From Crocosphaera sp. (GTDB lineage Bacteria > Cyanobacteriota > Cyanobacteriia > Cyanobacteriales > Microcystaceae): DNA of 64,000 nt. The stretch spans positions 27,725 to 91,724 of the forward strand of contig NZ_JASJEB010000007.1 in NCBI RefSeq assembly GCF_030064895.1, written 5' to 3'. The notes beneath the pieces are model-generated. The model saw only the letters and a list, made by a program, of their open reading frames with translations, had not been told where the DNA came from and did no database searches. Each line of letters opens with the position of its first letter. Within the stretch, counting starts at the first letter, position 1. Below are positions 17,109-25,940 of the stretch, piece by piece. The position numbers and the translations under genes are program-made.

Positions 17109-19058
17109 ATGTTTTCTCAACCTATTAGCGTATTAATTATAGATGATGATCGACAAGATAGATTGACTCTTATACACTATCTAAGCAGACACAATGAGCA
17201 AAATTATCAAATCTTTGAAGCATCATCGGGAAAAAAAGCATTAGAAACACTGACGACAGTTAAAGTAGATGGGGTTATCTTAGATTTCCATTTATCAGAT
17301 ATGAATGGTATTGAATTTCTTCAGAAACTACAAAATCATTTTTTTTATAGTAACTTTGCTGTAATAATATTAACAGAATTTGGTAATGAATCTGTGGCAA
17401 TGGAAGCTATAAAAAATGGCGCACAAGATTACCTAATCAAAGAAAATTTAACCCAAGAAAGCTTACAAAAATCATTATATTTAGCGGTTGGCAGAGTTAA
17501 ACTACGTCGAGAATTAGAAAAAAGTGAACAAAAGTTTCGAGGAACTTTTGAACAAGCAGCAGTGGGTATTTATCATATTAATTTAGTCGGACAATTTGTA
17601 CGACTTAATCAAAAATTTTCTCAAATTACAGGGTATTTTTCAGAAGAAATAAAACAAAAAACTATAGAGGAAATTATTTTTTATGAAGATTTCCCCAAGT
17701 ATCAAAGGCAAATACAAAGACTGTTAAATCACGAGACACAAACTCTTAGATTAGAACAAAGGTTACTGAGGGGAGATGGCTTAATTATTTGGATAAATAT
17801 AACAGTTTCTATTATTAATAAAAAAGATGGTAGTCCTGATTACTTACTAGGAATCGTAGAGGAAATTCAAGAAAGAAAACAAACAGAAATTAAACTGAAA
17901 AAAGCCAATCATAAATTAAAACAAATTGTCGGACAATTAGCCAAACAAAATCAGGAACGAACCCTACTAAGTCGAGTTAGTCAATTTCTACAATCTTGTA
18001 ACAGTATAGAAGAAGCGTACAAAATTTTAGCCGATTTAATTCAACCCTTATTTAGTGATTGTTCCTTGGGAATTTACCAACTTAATGAGCAGCAAACTTT
18101 TGCAACGTTAGTATCATCTTCGGGAGATTTTCTTAACAGTAAAAAAGAATTTAGATTCTCTGAATGTTGGGCATTAAGACAAGGAAAAGCCCATTATAAT
18201 GATATTAATCATAGTCAATTATTTTGTCCTCATGTGGAAACAAATTTAATGACTCGAGCAACTTTATGTTATCCCATTGTTGCCCAAGGAAAAACTTTAG
18301 GCATTCTTCATATAAGTGCTACCGACCAAACTAAATTAACTCCACAAACAGAAAATTTAGCCAAAACAGTGAGTGATTATCTGACCTTATCTTTGGCTAA
18401 TTTAAAATTACGACAAGACTTAAAAAATCAAAGTATCAGAGATTCTTTGACAGGATTATATAACCGTCGTCATCTTTATGAATTTCTGGACAAAGAAATT
18501 AGTAAAGCGCAACGACATAAGAGCAATATTGGTATTATTTTGATAGATATTGATCATTTCAAAAAAATTAATGATATAGCAATAGACAGGCTAGTTAGGA
18601 CACATAAATTATATTTTAAGGGAACAGGGAACAGGGAACAGGGAACAGAAAAATGTCCTAATAGCTTTGGCGACTGCTATAACTATAATCATGGTTTCGG
18701 GGATGTGGTTTTAAGAGATATGGGAGAATTTTTAAGTAATAATATTCGAGAATCAGATATTGCTTGTCGTTATGGGGGAGAAGAGTTTATTTTGATTTTT
18801 CCCCATGCTAATTTAGAGAATACTCATAAACGGGCCGAAGTTTTGAGAAAAAAGATAAAACGTCTTCATTTTCGTTTTCAACAACATCATTTAGACTCTG
18901 TTACGGTATCCATTGGTGTTGCTAATTTTCCTCGACATGGGTTAACTGGAGAAGATGCAATTCATTATGCTGATCTTGCCCTTTTTGAAGCTAAAAAACA
19001 AGGACGCGATCGCACTGTTATTTACACTGAAGAGTTATCAGATAACAGCAAAGATTGA
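17109..19058 (+). CDS. Response regulator with PAS, GAF and GGDEF domains (GGDEF interrupted by MITE)
   Basis: 649 residues. Receiver domain with Asp12/Asp13 and phospho-acceptor Asp59 (ILDFHLS); PAS domain from about residue 140 (FEQAAVGIYHI); coiled linker near 265; GAF near 290-420; GGDEF from about 440 with signature GGEEF near residue 556. It would make c-di-GMP from two GTP. Residues 490-524 are encoded by an inserted 105-bp unit between FKKIND and NYNHGFGD, in frame, so the domain is split between two guanine-contacting positions known in PleD. Activity may be lost or altered. Start ATG 17109. Its end overlaps convergent rbsK by 37 nt. Confidence 0.88.
   Translation: MFSQPISVLIIDDDRQDRLTLIHYLSRHNEQNYQIFEASSGKKALETLTTVKVDGVILDFHLSDMNGIEFLQKLQNHFFYSNFAVIILTEFGNESVAMEAIKNGAQDYLIKENLTQESLQKSLYLAVGRVKLRRELEKSEQKFRGTFEQAAVGIYHINLVGQFVRLNQKFSQITGYFSEEIKQKTIEEIIFYEDFPKYQRQIQRLLNHETQTLRLEQRLLRGDGLIIWINITVSIINKKDGSPDYLLGIVEEIQERKQTEIKLKKANHKLKQIVGQLAKQNQERTLLSRVSQFLQSCNSIEEAYKILADLIQPLFSDCSLGIYQLNEQQTFATLVSSSGDFLNSKKEFRFSECWALRQGKAHYNDINHSQLFCPHVETNLMTRATLCYPIVAQGKTLGILHISATDQTKLTPQTENLAKTVSDYLTLSLANLKLRQDLKNQSIRDSLTGLYNRRHLYEFLDKEISKAQRHKSNIGIILIDIDHFKKINDIAIDRLVRTHKLYFKGTGNREQGTEKCPNSFGDCYNYNHGFGDVVLRDMGEFLSNNIRESDIACRYGGEEFILIFPHANLENTHKRAEVLRKKIKRLHFRFQQHHLDSVTVSIGVANFPRHGLTGEDAIHYADLALFEAKKQGRDRTVIYTEELSDNSKD
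18577..18679. mobile_element. 103-bp MITE inserted in frame in GGDEF coding sequence
   Basis: Imperfect terminal inverted repeats (tagcaatagacagg... and ...ttggcgactgcta; about 17 of 27 end bases match) flanked by TA on both sides (18575-18576 and 18680-18681), the expected TA duplication. It holds four copies of the heptamer ggaacag. Removing 105 bp restores a canonical GGDEF reading. The outer part (ttaggaca near each inner end) recurs in cyanobacterial MITEs as I remember them. Confidence 0.8.
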
Positions 19059-19951
19059 ACCGTATCTAAGTCAGGTAAAGCAGTTTGTGCGCCTTCTTTT
19101 GTGGTAGTTAAAGCTCCAGTTATTGTTCCCCATTTGAGGGCTTCTTTTAGGGGTAAACCTCGATCTAAAGCAGCAGCTATTCCCCCATTAAACCCATCTC
19201 CAGCACCAACTGTATCGACGCTTTTAACCTTGATAGATGGGACAAAAGCTTGCTCAGTTTCTGTGGCGTAAAATGCTCCTTTTCCTCCCAATTTAATTAC
19301 AACAATTTTGATACCTTTTTTGAGTAAAATATTAGCTGCTTTTTTGATATCTTCTTCATTATTTAAAGGAAAACTAACTAATTTTTCTGCTTCGTTTTGA
19401 TTGGGGGTAATAATATCAATTAAAGGGTATAAGCGATCGGGTAATTTTTCGGGAGCAGGTGCAGGATCTAACATTACTGTTATCCCTAATTTTTTGGCTT
19501 CTCTCGCTGCCATTTCCACTGCTCTTAAAGGTATTTCTAATTGTAATAATAACAGGCTAGTTTTAGAGAGAATTTTCTCTAGACGGGTGATATCAGATTC
19601 ATCAATATTGCCATTGGCTCCAGGAAGGACAACAATAGTATTTTCCCCCGATGTTTCTACATTAATCATCGCTACTCCTGATGAAGTTTTCTGATCAATA
19701 AAAACCCCTTGAGTATTAATGTTAAATGATTCTAATCGCTTCAATAATTCTCTCCCAAAATTATCACCCCCAACCCGTCCCACAAAATAGGTTAAACGCT
19801 CTAATTTTGCCGTTGCAACCGCTTGATTTGCTCCTTTTCCCCCAGGTAAGGTAATAAAGTGATCGCCAATAACCGTTTCTCCAGGTTTAGGGAGATGGGG
19901 CGTTTGGGTGATCATATCCATGTTAATGCTGCCAAAAATAACAATACTCAT
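19022..19951 (-). CDS. rbsK: Ribokinase (PfkB family)
   Basis: Phosphorylates ribose to ribose-5-phosphate. 309 residues, normal length. PfkB signature 1 GGKGANQAVATAKL near residue 37 and signature 2 DTVGAGDGFNGGIAAAL near residue 245 with the catalytic Asp in GAGD; GSINMDM at the start is typical of RbsK. The sugar specificity is inferred from the overall match. The 3' end overlaps the convergent regulator gene. Confidence 0.92.
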   Translation of the reverse strand: MSIVIFGSINMDMITQTPHLPKPGETVIGDHFITLPGGKGANQAVATAKLERLTYFVGRVGGDNFGRELLKRLESFNINTQGVFIDQKTSSGVAMINVETSGENTIVVLPGANGNIDESDITRLEKILSKTSLLLLQLEIPLRAVEMAAREAKKLGITVMLDPAPAPEKLPDRLYPLIDIITPNQNEAEKLVSFPLNNEEDIKKAANILLKKGIKIVVIKLGGKGAFYATETEQAFVPSIKVKSVDTVGAGDGFNGGIAAALDRGLPLKEALKWGTITGALTTTKEGAQTALPDLDTVQSLLLSDNSSV

Positions 19952-20099
19952 AAATACTCGGTGGTAAGTCTTAATTTAAACTGTGCTGTTAACGGTAGAG
20001 TCTTATTTATATAATTACCTCTTCCTAAAAGGAAAGAGAATTGAAAAAAGGTAATGTATCTTTTTTCTCCTTGAAAGAAGAGGTTTTTCACAGAATTAG

Positions 20100-20123
20100 A
20101 CCCCGTTGTTAGCGACGGGTTTT
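20100..20123. repeat. Dispersed hairpin repeat (accccgtnnttagcgacgggt type)
   Basis: Short stem-loop with ccc(c)gt/acggg arms and an AT-rich loop containing ttag, next to the end of the DUF2235 gene. Related hairpins lie at 56441-56466 and 56684-56719 and a degenerate one near 3023-3046. Probably a repeated terminator-like intergenic element. Confidence 0.55.
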
Positions 20124-20126
20124 ATA

Positions 20127-21275
20127 TCAATCATCTGTTGATAAAGGAGGCTCAAAGGAGTAATTACGTTCGGAAATTGCCTTTTCGATAAGATTAGGAT
20201 CATAACTACTCAATTCCAAACTTTTCGGTTGATAGTTACCAGCAATTAATTTTTCCCAGACTGATGAATGTAAAGTAGATCCCGAGGGAACTGTACGACA
20301 TTTTTGGGGAAACTTCAAGACTTTTTTCTCCTCCTCATCGTTAAGATCCCAAATAATTCTTGGTAAATATTGAATTAGCCACCATGTCCCAATTAATGAA
20401 TTATGAAGCTTAGCAGTAGGTATATCTTTATTGATATTTTCCCTAAATATTCTGTATTGATCTTCATTAATTCTAAGGTCGTGTTGACAGGTCAAAGCTT
20501 CTTCGATCATCCATTCAAGGGCAATTTTAGCCAGTCCTGATTCATTTTCATCAAATCCTCCTCCTACATCACCATGAACTCCAGCAAACCACACTTGTTT
20601 TATATCTTGACTCGAAGATTGTCGATTTCCCGAAAGCATTGGTTGGAAAAAATTACGTCTTTCATCAATAGATATAGCATGACGAACAATATCAACACTT
20701 TCGTTGTCAGTAGTATGAGGCAGAAAAATAGGATTATAGATCCATCCAAAGCTTTTAACACAATCCCAAAGTCCTAAAAAATGAATTCTACATTCTCTAC
20801 TGTATGTTTGCTTAAATCTCTTCATAAGATCCTTCTTCTTCTGGTCGTTAGGCTCAGAGCGATACAATTTCATTGCATAAGGAATCAAGTTTTGACAGCC
20901 AGAGTCTAACAAACCAAAACTATGAACAAAACCGGCTAAGGCTCTCGCTGTATAAGCTCCACGACTAAATCCAAAGATAAATATGTGATCGCCATTGTTA
21001 TAGTGTTCCATGAGGTAAGAATAAGCTTCCTCAATGTTCTGAATAATACCCCTACCAAAAGCCAATCCCAAAAAGCGAGTTATATTTTTCCCAATGGGGG
21101 TTTTGAAATTGGGATCACCCAACGTTCCCACGCCAGGATCATAATAAGCTAACTGAGACTCTGAATCTTTCTCAAGCAGACTATATAATCTGACAATATT
21201 GGAGTTGTTTTCTCTAAATTGGATTCCTGTTCCATCCAGACAGATAACAATATTTTTTCCGTTTTGATTAGTCAT
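20127..21275 (-). CDS. DUF2235 alpha/beta-hydrolase protein (paralogue 2)
   Basis: 382 residues with the same architecture as the protein at 4719-5894: IVICLDGTG near the N-terminus, IFGFSRGAYTARALAGF as the GxSxG elbow, and GVHGDVGGGFDENESGLAKIALEWM. Substrate unknown; soluble by appearance. The open frame continues to a TTG at 21311; I start at ATG 21275 because the domain begins five residues later. It ends beside a dispersed hairpin repeat. The two paralogues differ clearly, so this is an old duplication or separate acquisition. Confidence 0.87.
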   Translation of the reverse strand: MTNQNGKNIVICLDGTGIQFRENNSNIVRLYSLLEKDSESQLAYYDPGVGTLGDPNFKTPIGKNITRFLGLAFGRGIIQNIEEAYSYLMEHYNNGDHIFIFGFSRGAYTARALAGFVHSFGLLDSGCQNLIPYAMKLYRSEPNDQKKKDLMKRFKQTYSRECRIHFLGLWDCVKSFGWIYNPIFLPHTTDNESVDIVRHAISIDERRNFFQPMLSGNRQSSSQDIKQVWFAGVHGDVGGGFDENESGLAKIALEWMIEEALTCQHDLRINEDQYRIFRENINKDIPTAKLHNSLIGTWWLIQYLPRIIWDLNDEEEKKVLKFPQKCRTVPSGSTLHSSVWEKLIAGNYQPKSLELSSYDPNLIEKAISERNYSFEPPLSTDD

Positions 21276-21411
21276 TATTGTTAATATTATTTCAAGAATT
21301 ATCTGTCCCAATTTTAACCTAATTTCGAGTTAAGCAAATTGAGTTTTTTCCTAAAAGATAATAAACTATACAATCATAGACAAAACTAAACATTAATATC
21401 TAGAAATTATC

Positions 21412-23154
21412 CTAAAATTCTTCTGTTCCTTTAGCATATTGTTGTTGATAAAACTTGGCATAACGGCCTTGTTTTCCTAATAACTCATCATGGTTGCCTG
21501 ACTCCACCACTTGACCCTTTTCTAAGACCAAAATACAATCAGCACTGCGGACGGTACTTAAACGGTGAGCAATGACGAAAACGGTACGATTCTTCATTAC
21601 CCTTTCTAATGCTTCTTGTACCAACGCTTCTGATTCAGAATCAAGGGCCGATGTTGCTTCATCTAAGATCATAATACGAGGATTTAATAATACGGCTCTA
21701 GCGATCGCAATTCTTTGTTTTTGTCCCCCTGAGAGATTAACACCCCTTTCTCCTAACCAAGTTTGATACCCTTGAGAAAATTGACTGATAAATGAGTGTG
21801 CGTTGGCAATTTTTGCAGCATTTTCGATTGCTTCATAATCTAATTCTTCTTGGCCATAGGCAATATTTTGAGCAATAGTTCCTGAGAATAAAGTGGTTTC
21901 TTGGGGAACAATCCCAATTTGTCGGCGTAAACTTTTTAAACTAACCTCTTTAATATCAATTCCATCGATTAAAATTTCTCCATCTTGGGGATCGTAGAAA
22001 CGAGGCAGTAAATTAACTAATGTTGTTTTCCCTGCACCAGAGGAACCTACCAAGGCAATAATTTGTCCCGGTTCTGCTAATAAACTCAATTTTCTGAGAA
22101 CTGGTTTATCTAATTTATAAGCAAAACTAACGTCAGAAAATTCTACTTTTCCTGTAACTTGTGGCAGTTTTAAACTATTTTCTGTTTCCTTAACTGTGGG
22201 TTTTTCATCCATCAGTTCAAAAATGCGATCAACCGATGCTTCTGCTTGTTTGAATTCATTATAATTACTTGTCATTAAATCGATAGGATGTAACAAAATA
22301 GCAACCGCAGCTAAATAACTAACAAATTCTTCTGATGCTAAATTACCCTGAGAAATTTGCCATCCTCCAATAAAAAAGAGGGACATAATACTAACTGCTT
22401 GTAAGAATCCCACTACAGGATATTGGGTGGCTTTTAATTTCTCTGCCCTATATCTTGCCCGACGATTTTGTTTAGCTTCTTGTGCAAATCTTTTTACTTC
22501 ATAATCTTGTGCAGCAAAAGCTTTAACCACACGAACACCACTAAAAACCTCTGTTAACAGGGCAGAAAGATTAGAAATTTGATTTTGACTACGACGAGAT
22601 AATATTAATACTTTTTCGCCAAACATACTCACCAAAGTAGCCATAAGAGGGGCTAAAATTAGACTAGCAATAGTTAGTTGCCAGTTTAGATATAACATAT
22701 AAGCAGGAATGACAATTAATTGCAGTACATTAGATACAAATTGATGGGATAATTTGTCTACAATTTCGCCAACTTTGTCAATATCTGCTGTTAAACGGTA
22801 GGTTAAGTCCCCTGTCTTGGCAACTTCAAAATAATCGAGTCCCAGTTTGTGTAAATGAGCATAAACTTTGTTACGAACACTTAACACCATTTCCAAAGAA
22901 GCATCGATCATAAAGATATTTTGCCCGTATTGAAAAATCCCCCGAACTAAAAAAGCTAAAGTTCCTAAACCCAACCAATAAGCAACTTTTTCTAGATTAC
23001 CTTGTCCAATATTTAAAGAAACTTGTCCTGCTAAATAAGGTAAAGCTAATGTCACTAAAACAAAGCCTAAAATACATAAAAACCCTTTTAATAATGACGG
23101 CCATTCTGTTAATAAATAAGGTAATAATCGCCACCAATTTGATCTTTTTTTCAT
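21412..23154 (-). CDS. ABC exporter, fused membrane and ATPase domains (MsbA-like)
   Basis: Half-size ABC transporter, acting as a homodimer in the plasma membrane to export lipids or other hydrophobic compounds; substrate not predictable. Six membrane helices in the first 300 residues, then the ATPase: Walker A GSSGAGKTT, Q-loop IVPQETTLFSGT, signature LSGGQKQRIAIARA, Walker B IMILDEATSALD, H-loop FVIAHRLSTV. About 580 residues. Start chosen at ATG 23154 (MKKRSNWW); an upstream ATG at 23196 adds 14 residues and cannot be excluded. Confidence 0.92.
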   Translation of the reverse strand: MKKRSNWWRLLPYLLTEWPSLLKGFLCILGFVLVTLALPYLAGQVSLNIGQGNLEKVAYWLGLGTLAFLVRGIFQYGQNIFMIDASLEMVLSVRNKVYAHLHKLGLDYFEVAKTGDLTYRLTADIDKVGEIVDKLSHQFVSNVLQLIVIPAYMLYLNWQLTIASLILAPLMATLVSMFGEKVLILSRRSQNQISNLSALLTEVFSGVRVVKAFAAQDYEVKRFAQEAKQNRRARYRAEKLKATQYPVVGFLQAVSIMSLFFIGGWQISQGNLASEEFVSYLAAVAILLHPIDLMTSNYNEFKQAEASVDRIFELMDEKPTVKETENSLKLPQVTGKVEFSDVSFAYKLDKPVLRKLSLLAEPGQIIALVGSSGAGKTTLVNLLPRFYDPQDGEILIDGIDIKEVSLKSLRRQIGIVPQETTLFSGTIAQNIAYGQEELDYEAIENAAKIANAHSFISQFSQGYQTWLGERGVNLSGGQKQRIAIARAVLLNPRIMILDEATSALDSESEALVQEALERVMKNRTVFVIAHRLSTVRSADCILVLEKGQVVESGNHDELLGKQGRYAKFYQQQYAKGTEEF

Positions 23155-23255
23155 TATAATTATGAATTTAGCAAAATTAACTTCGTATTGTAACATAAAA
23201 ACGTCTATTTGATGGAAAAATTGAAAAATTTGGGAAAAATTAATATAAATAATAA

Positions 23256-23276
23256 GGACATAATACTATTATGTCC
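23256..23276. repeat. Perfect hairpin ggacataat/attatgtcc
   Basis: 9-bp stem with 3-nt loop, in the 5' region of the ABC transporter gene on the minus strand. A related half (ggacataatat) occurs at 24612-24622. It could be an operator or a repeat. Confidence 0.4.
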
Positions 23277-23304
23277 CTACAAAAAACTTATCACTGATGA
23301 CGGA

Positions 23305-23343
23305 AAAAATAGGAGTAAACTATTAAATTTTACCCCTATTTTT
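23305..23343 (-). terminator. Terminator of the ferrochelatase-like gene
   Basis: aaaaataggagtaaa and ttttacccctattttt pair over 15 positions with one mismatch. On the minus strand the stem is followed by Ts, right after the stop of the gene at 23352-24509. Confidence 0.75.
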
Positions 23344-23351
23344 AAGATCAA

Positions 23352-24509
23352 TTAATGATGATGATGATGTCCATTCCCGTGATCATGATGATGATGGTTA
23401 ACATCTAAATTACCCACTGCTAAAGTAGGATTAACTGTTAAAGCTTCTGCTGATAATAACTCTGTAATGTGTTTATCTGCCCATTGTGCAGCCATTTTGC
23501 AAAATTCTGGTTCATCATTAACACAAGGCATTTGTACATAAGTAACATCGGAATATTTCTTATGTAAACCATGAATAATGTGTTCTACATCCAAGAGAGT
23601 TTCATGATTTTCTGTAGCAAAACCAATAGGCATAAATATAATTGCTTTTGCACCTAATTCCATGAGATTTTTAGCAGCTAATTCTGCGTTAGGTTGTGTC
23701 CATTTAATCAAGGGAGTTTGATGATTTAACCAACCTACAGAAATCAAAGGATAACGATGAATCAATCTTTCTCTAACTAATTCATATAATATCTGACTTT
23801 CATCAATTCCTGATGTAAATCCTTTCGCTTCATGGGGACAACCATGATTTAATAAAATAATCCCAATTTGAGAAGGAAGGTATTTATCGGCTAAATCTTT
23901 CTTGATTTTTTCTTCTACTAATTTAGCCATTAAATCTAAGTAAGCTGGTTCGTTATAAAAAGAGGGAATATAACGTAAACCTTTTAACCAATGGGCATCA
24001 CCTTCTGATAAAGATTCTAAAGCATTATTAACCTGTTCAACAGCAATACCACTGGTGAAAATAGAGTCCACCACTAACAACGGATAGATTAATATTTTTT
24101 CAAATCCTTGGGATTTAATTTCTGTTAAAACTTGCTCAGGTAAAAACGGTTTACAGAAGTTAAATGCTTTAAAAACTTGAATTTTATCGCCCCATTTTTC
24201 TTGTAAACTCTTTTCAATAGAAGACCGTTGATGCTCAAAAATATGATTATGAGGAGAAACAAAATGATCGTGTTGATGTTGCCATTCATGGAGGTCAAAC
24301 ATAGCCAATAACTTAGCTAAAGGAGGATAAATCCATGTGGGAACTGGAGCAAATTTGGCCGTCAATAAATTTAAAGCTTGTTCATTATAATTCGCAAAAT
24401 CTTCATAACTTTCAACTTCACCATAACCCATCAACAAAACCGCTACGCGATCGCTTTTATTGGTTCCCTCAACAGGATGAATGTGTTGTTTATCTGGCGT
24501 TGCAACCAT
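23352..24509 (-). CDS. Ferrochelatase-like protein with C-terminal histidine tail
   Basis: 385 residues of the HemH (type II chelatase) fold, which inserts divalent metal into a tetrapyrrole. Metal/porphyrin-site residues appear as His222 in LLNHG and Glu303 in ENHETLLDVEH, in the positions expected for HemH His and Glu. Unusual: the normal cyanobacterial HemH ends in a chlorophyll-binding-like helix, which is absent; instead residues 371-385 are almost all His with Asp and Gly. Such tails bind Ni, Co or Zn in cobalt chelatases and metallochaperones. Metal specificity is therefore open. GAGG lies 8 nt before the ATG. Confidence 0.82.
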   Translation of the reverse strand: MVATPDKQHIHPVEGTNKSDRVAVLLMGYGEVESYEDFANYNEQALNLLTAKFAPVPTWIYPPLAKLLAMFDLHEWQHQHDHFVSPHNHIFEHQRSSIEKSLQEKWGDKIQVFKAFNFCKPFLPEQVLTEIKSQGFEKILIYPLLVVDSIFTSGIAVEQVNNALESLSEGDAHWLKGLRYIPSFYNEPAYLDLMAKLVEEKIKKDLADKYLPSQIGIILLNHGCPHEAKGFTSGIDESQILYELVRERLIHRYPLISVGWLNHQTPLIKWTQPNAELAAKNLMELGAKAIIFMPIGFATENHETLLDVEHIIHGLHKKYSDVTYVQMPCVNDEPEFCKMAAQWADKHITELLSAEALTVNPTLAVGNLDVNHHHHDHGNGHHHHH

Positions 24510-24643
24510 ATTTGTTACCTCAATGATAGTTTAAAACGAAAGCAATTATGCGGTGGATATTCCCTAAATGCCCCCTATCCTACAGTATAAAATACCTTCC
24601 CCTGGGGGGGGACATAATATAAACTCTGTCTTAATAATGTACT

Positions 24644-24680
24644 GTGGGGATTGTGGGGAGTATGGGGACTGTGGGGAGTC
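24644..24680. repeat. Tandem repeat tgtggggan
   Basis: Four near-copies of a 9-10 nt G-rich unit (ctgtgggga, ttgtgggga, gtatgggga, ctgtgggga) in the divergent region between the ferrochelatase-like gene and the CCB1-like gene. Confidence 0.6.
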
Positions 24681-24769
24681 CAGTTGAAAATTGCTATAGT
24701 GAGTCTCAATCTAACTCAGAGGACAAGGCAATGGTAGGATTAACGTAAATGATTTAATATTTTAAGATT

Positions 24770-25303
24770 GTGAATACTCCTGTTTTAAGTTCAACCTTTT
24801 TTCTCACCCTTCTGTTGATGGTAGGGTTATTTTTCTTTATTCGCGCTTCGGTTAAGGATCGTACCGAACAAGTTAAACTGATCTCAGATGTCCCCAAAAC
24901 CTCTTTATTAGAGCAACTCAAAGACTATTTTACACAACGGGCCTACAACATCACAGCCTCTGATGCCGGTCAAGATACCATAACTTTTGAAGGGTTAGTA
25001 CGCCCCAGTTGGTTTTTAGCAATTTTTCTAAGTATGTTAGCAGCATCAGGACTTTTTTGCTTAATATTAGTTCTATCCTTTGTTTATCCTGCCCTAACTC
25101 CCTTATTTATTGCCCTAGAACTTCTCTCCCCCATCGCTGGAATTTTTTACTGGAAAAAAGCCGAAAGAGTAGAAACTGTTTCCTTTTCCCTGGAAAGTCT
25201 GAACCAACAAGGATCACACACCGGTAGTCTTTTAACTTTAACAGCCCATCGTGACGAAGTGATCCAATTAAAACAAACATTCCCCCTCAAATCGGCCAAT
25301 TGA
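24770..25303 (+). CDS. CCB1-like (DUF3529) cytochrome b6f cofactor assembly protein
   Basis: 177 residues: an N-terminal membrane helix (about 6-24), a soluble stretch with TQRAYNITASDAGQDTITFEGLVRPS, then two further helices (about 80-103 and 106-125) and a soluble tail. The block TFEGxVRPSxFLAxFL matches my memory of CCB1/DUF3529, which helps attach haem ci to cytochrome b6 on the lumen-opposite side of thylakoids. GTG start, no strong RBS. The family call is from memory, hence moderate confidence. A hairpin terminator follows. Confidence 0.7.
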   Translation: MNTPVLSSTFFLTLLLMVGLFFFIRASVKDRTEQVKLISDVPKTSLLEQLKDYFTQRAYNITASDAGQDTITFEGLVRPSWFLAIFLSMLAASGLFCLILVLSFVYPALTPLFIALELLSPIAGIFYWKKAERVETVSFSLESLNQQGSHTGSLLTLTAHRDEVIQLKQTFPLKSAN

Positions 25304-25325
25304 GATATAATGATCTAGCGAACAA

Positions 25326-25366
25326 AAATCCCCCTGAATGGCGGTGGGGGATTTGGTCCTTTTTTT
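25326..25366 (+). terminator. Rho-independent terminator
   Basis: aaatccccc/gggggattt stem (9 bp) with an 11-nt loop, followed by ggtcc and seven Ts, just after the CCB1-like gene; usable in both directions since the next gene converges. Confidence 0.8.
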
Positions 25367-25378
25367 GGTTTAGTCGTC

Positions 25379-25702
25379 TTAACCAGTAACAGCAGGAGTC
25401 TTTGTTTGCGCTTTAGGCACTTGCGGCTGGTATTCTTTGAGACTGGGAAAGAGAAAATGGTTTTCTTCAACGTATTGCGCGCCGAATAAACCCTTCTCTG
25501 CCCAGAAGTATCTATCAGTGGTGTGTTCGTTTCGTCTTACAATAAGTAAGGCCGGCGGTTGTATCCCAATGGCGTGAATATACTTTCTAGCGGCTGTAAC
25601 TGGTTTATCCTCGCCACTTTCGATATTATACTGGGGTACAAGTTCGAGAATTTTCCGGCCTTCCTGGCGACGACGACTCTTCCGTTTGCGCTTTCTTGCC
25701 AA
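25379..25702 (-). CDS. DUF3155 family protein
   Basis: About 107 residues, very basic N-terminus (ARKRKRKSRRR) followed by ILELVPQYNIESGE, PVTAARKYIHAIGI, RRNEHTTDRYFWAEKGLFGAQYVEENHFLFPSL: the DUF3155 pattern, cyanobacterial, function unknown; the basic start suggests nucleic-acid binding. Start: AGGAGG sits only 2 nt before ATG 25708 but 8 nt before TTG 25702, and the family begins MAR(K/R)RKRKS, so I prefer the TTG. Confidence 0.82.
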   Translation of the reverse strand: MARKRKRKSRRRQEGRKILELVPQYNIESGEDKPVTAARKYIHAIGIQPPALLIVRRNEHTTDRYFWAEKGLFGAQYVEENHFLFPSLKEYQPQVPKAQTKTPAVTG

Positions 25703-25940
25703 CCTCATTACCTCCTGTTTAGACTACATTTATTTGTAGTCATAGTTACAAAATCCGAGGTCATTATATCCCTTTAATTTCCAAAAATCAAGCATTGCTT
25801 ACATAAATGTTAAGTTTTCATAATCTTCTCTATGCCAGGCCAGACATGCTATTGTAGAGTTTATTATCCTTGAGTACCATGATTTGTTGTTACAAAACTT
25901 AATTATTTGTTACAAAGATTAATATAAAGTTTTTTTTCTT

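Noticed and set aside
24335..24590. Plus-strand open frames opposite the ferrochelatase-like gene
   Set aside because: Shadows without ribosome site; the minus-strand gene is clear.
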